Origin: Salinicoccus halitifaciens | GTDB lineage: Bacteria; Bacillota; Bacilli; Staphylococcales; Salinicoccaceae | Assembly: GCF_021026095.1 (NCBI RefSeq) | Contig: NZ_JAJNCU010000008.1 | Span: 118,487 to 182,486, forward strand | Direction of reading: 5' to 3' | Length of the DNA: 64,000 nucleotides | Part shown: one piece after another, positions 63,942 to 64,000 of the stretch | Numbering within the stretch: the stretch's first letter is position 1 | Layout: every line of letters starts with the position of its first letter | The notes under the pieces: generated by a model | Told to the model about the DNA's origin: nothing | Databases searched by the model: none | What the model saw: only the letters and a program-made list of their open reading frames with translations | Made by a program: the position numbers and the translations under genes

Positions 63942-64000
63942 TTAAACAGGTGTAACGTTAGTCGCCTGTGGACCACGCTGACCTTCTTCTACTTCAAATG
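63942..64000 (-). CDS. csp: cold-shock protein, C-terminal end only
   Basis: The last 18 codons read FEVEEGQRGPQATNVTPV followed by TAA. This is the characteristic end of CspA/CspC-type single-stranded nucleic-acid binding proteins of 66 residues or so. The N-terminal part with the RNP motifs lies beyond the right edge. Confidence 0.88.
   Translation of the reverse strand, partial: FEVEEGQRGPQATNVTPV

Overview
The window reads as chromosome of a low-to-mid GC member of the Staphylococcaceae, most likely the halophilic/alkaliphilic Salinicoccus-Jeotgalicoccus side. This is inferred from a sufCDSUB operon, SdcS-, CapE/F/G- and EzrA-type proteins, a WalR-type box before a LysM-CHAP wall hydrolase, and a staphylococcal-style block of met, gcvH, aroD and suf genes. 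Frequent TTG starts behind strong Shine-Dalgarno sites also fit. No rRNA, tRNA or CRISPR array was seen. Homology calls rest on recognition by eye; no search was run.

Layout. (1) 1-8 kb: a truncated YkvI-like membrane protein, an M20 carbamoylase-type hydrolase, a RocB-like M20 peptidase co-directional with its FadR-type GntR regulator, and a divergent TRAP transporter operon (dctP-dctQ-dctM-cupin). Two near-identical 15-bp operators lie in the divergent region, one directly behind the TRAP -10 box. (2) 8-16.6 kb: a second YkvI-like gene, a 41-bp tandem repeat array, a large LysM/CHAP wall hydrolase, small proteins, a luciferase-like flavin enzyme, a long structured hairpin, an M20 amidohydrolase and an SdcS-type dicarboxylate transporter. 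(3) 16.8-32.1 kb: a visibly AT-rich polysaccharide locus of the Wzx/Wzy type. It has CapD-, CapE-, CapF- and CapG-like enzymes (UDP-L-FucNAc synthesis), two glycosyltransferases, flippase, UDP-glucose dehydrogenase, a TupA-like ATP-grasp protein, polymerase, GalU, an unknown Rossmann protein and the priming sugar transferase. (4) 32.2-42 kb: an AT-rich accessory strip with three duplicated PNPOx-like stress-protein units in different states of decay, a GDPD-family phosphodiesterase, an out-of-place ezrA, gene remnants, two-TM coiled proteins and a SEFIR-domain protein next to a small membrane protein. The last pair is the best candidate for an undescribed (probably anti-phage) module. (5) 42-48.7 kb: a small membrane protein pair, a histidine kinase/response regulator pair, an intact IS1182-family element, an MFS transporter and ctaB.

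(6) 48.7-64 kb: core genes. Transcribed leftward are sufC-D-S-U-B, a sulfurtransferase, a DUF4870 protein, a 50-bp tandem repeat array, metN-metI-metQ behind a SAM-I riboswitch, a thioredoxin-like and a Toprim protein, gcvH, an ArsC/Spx-like protein, aroD, ohr, a YuiF-like antiporter and the tail of a cold-shock gene. One thioredoxin-like gene runs rightward. Together these supply Fe-S assembly, methionine uptake, lipoyl-protein and redox functions in an order that resembles Bacillus yusA-yusI and the Staphylococcus suf region.
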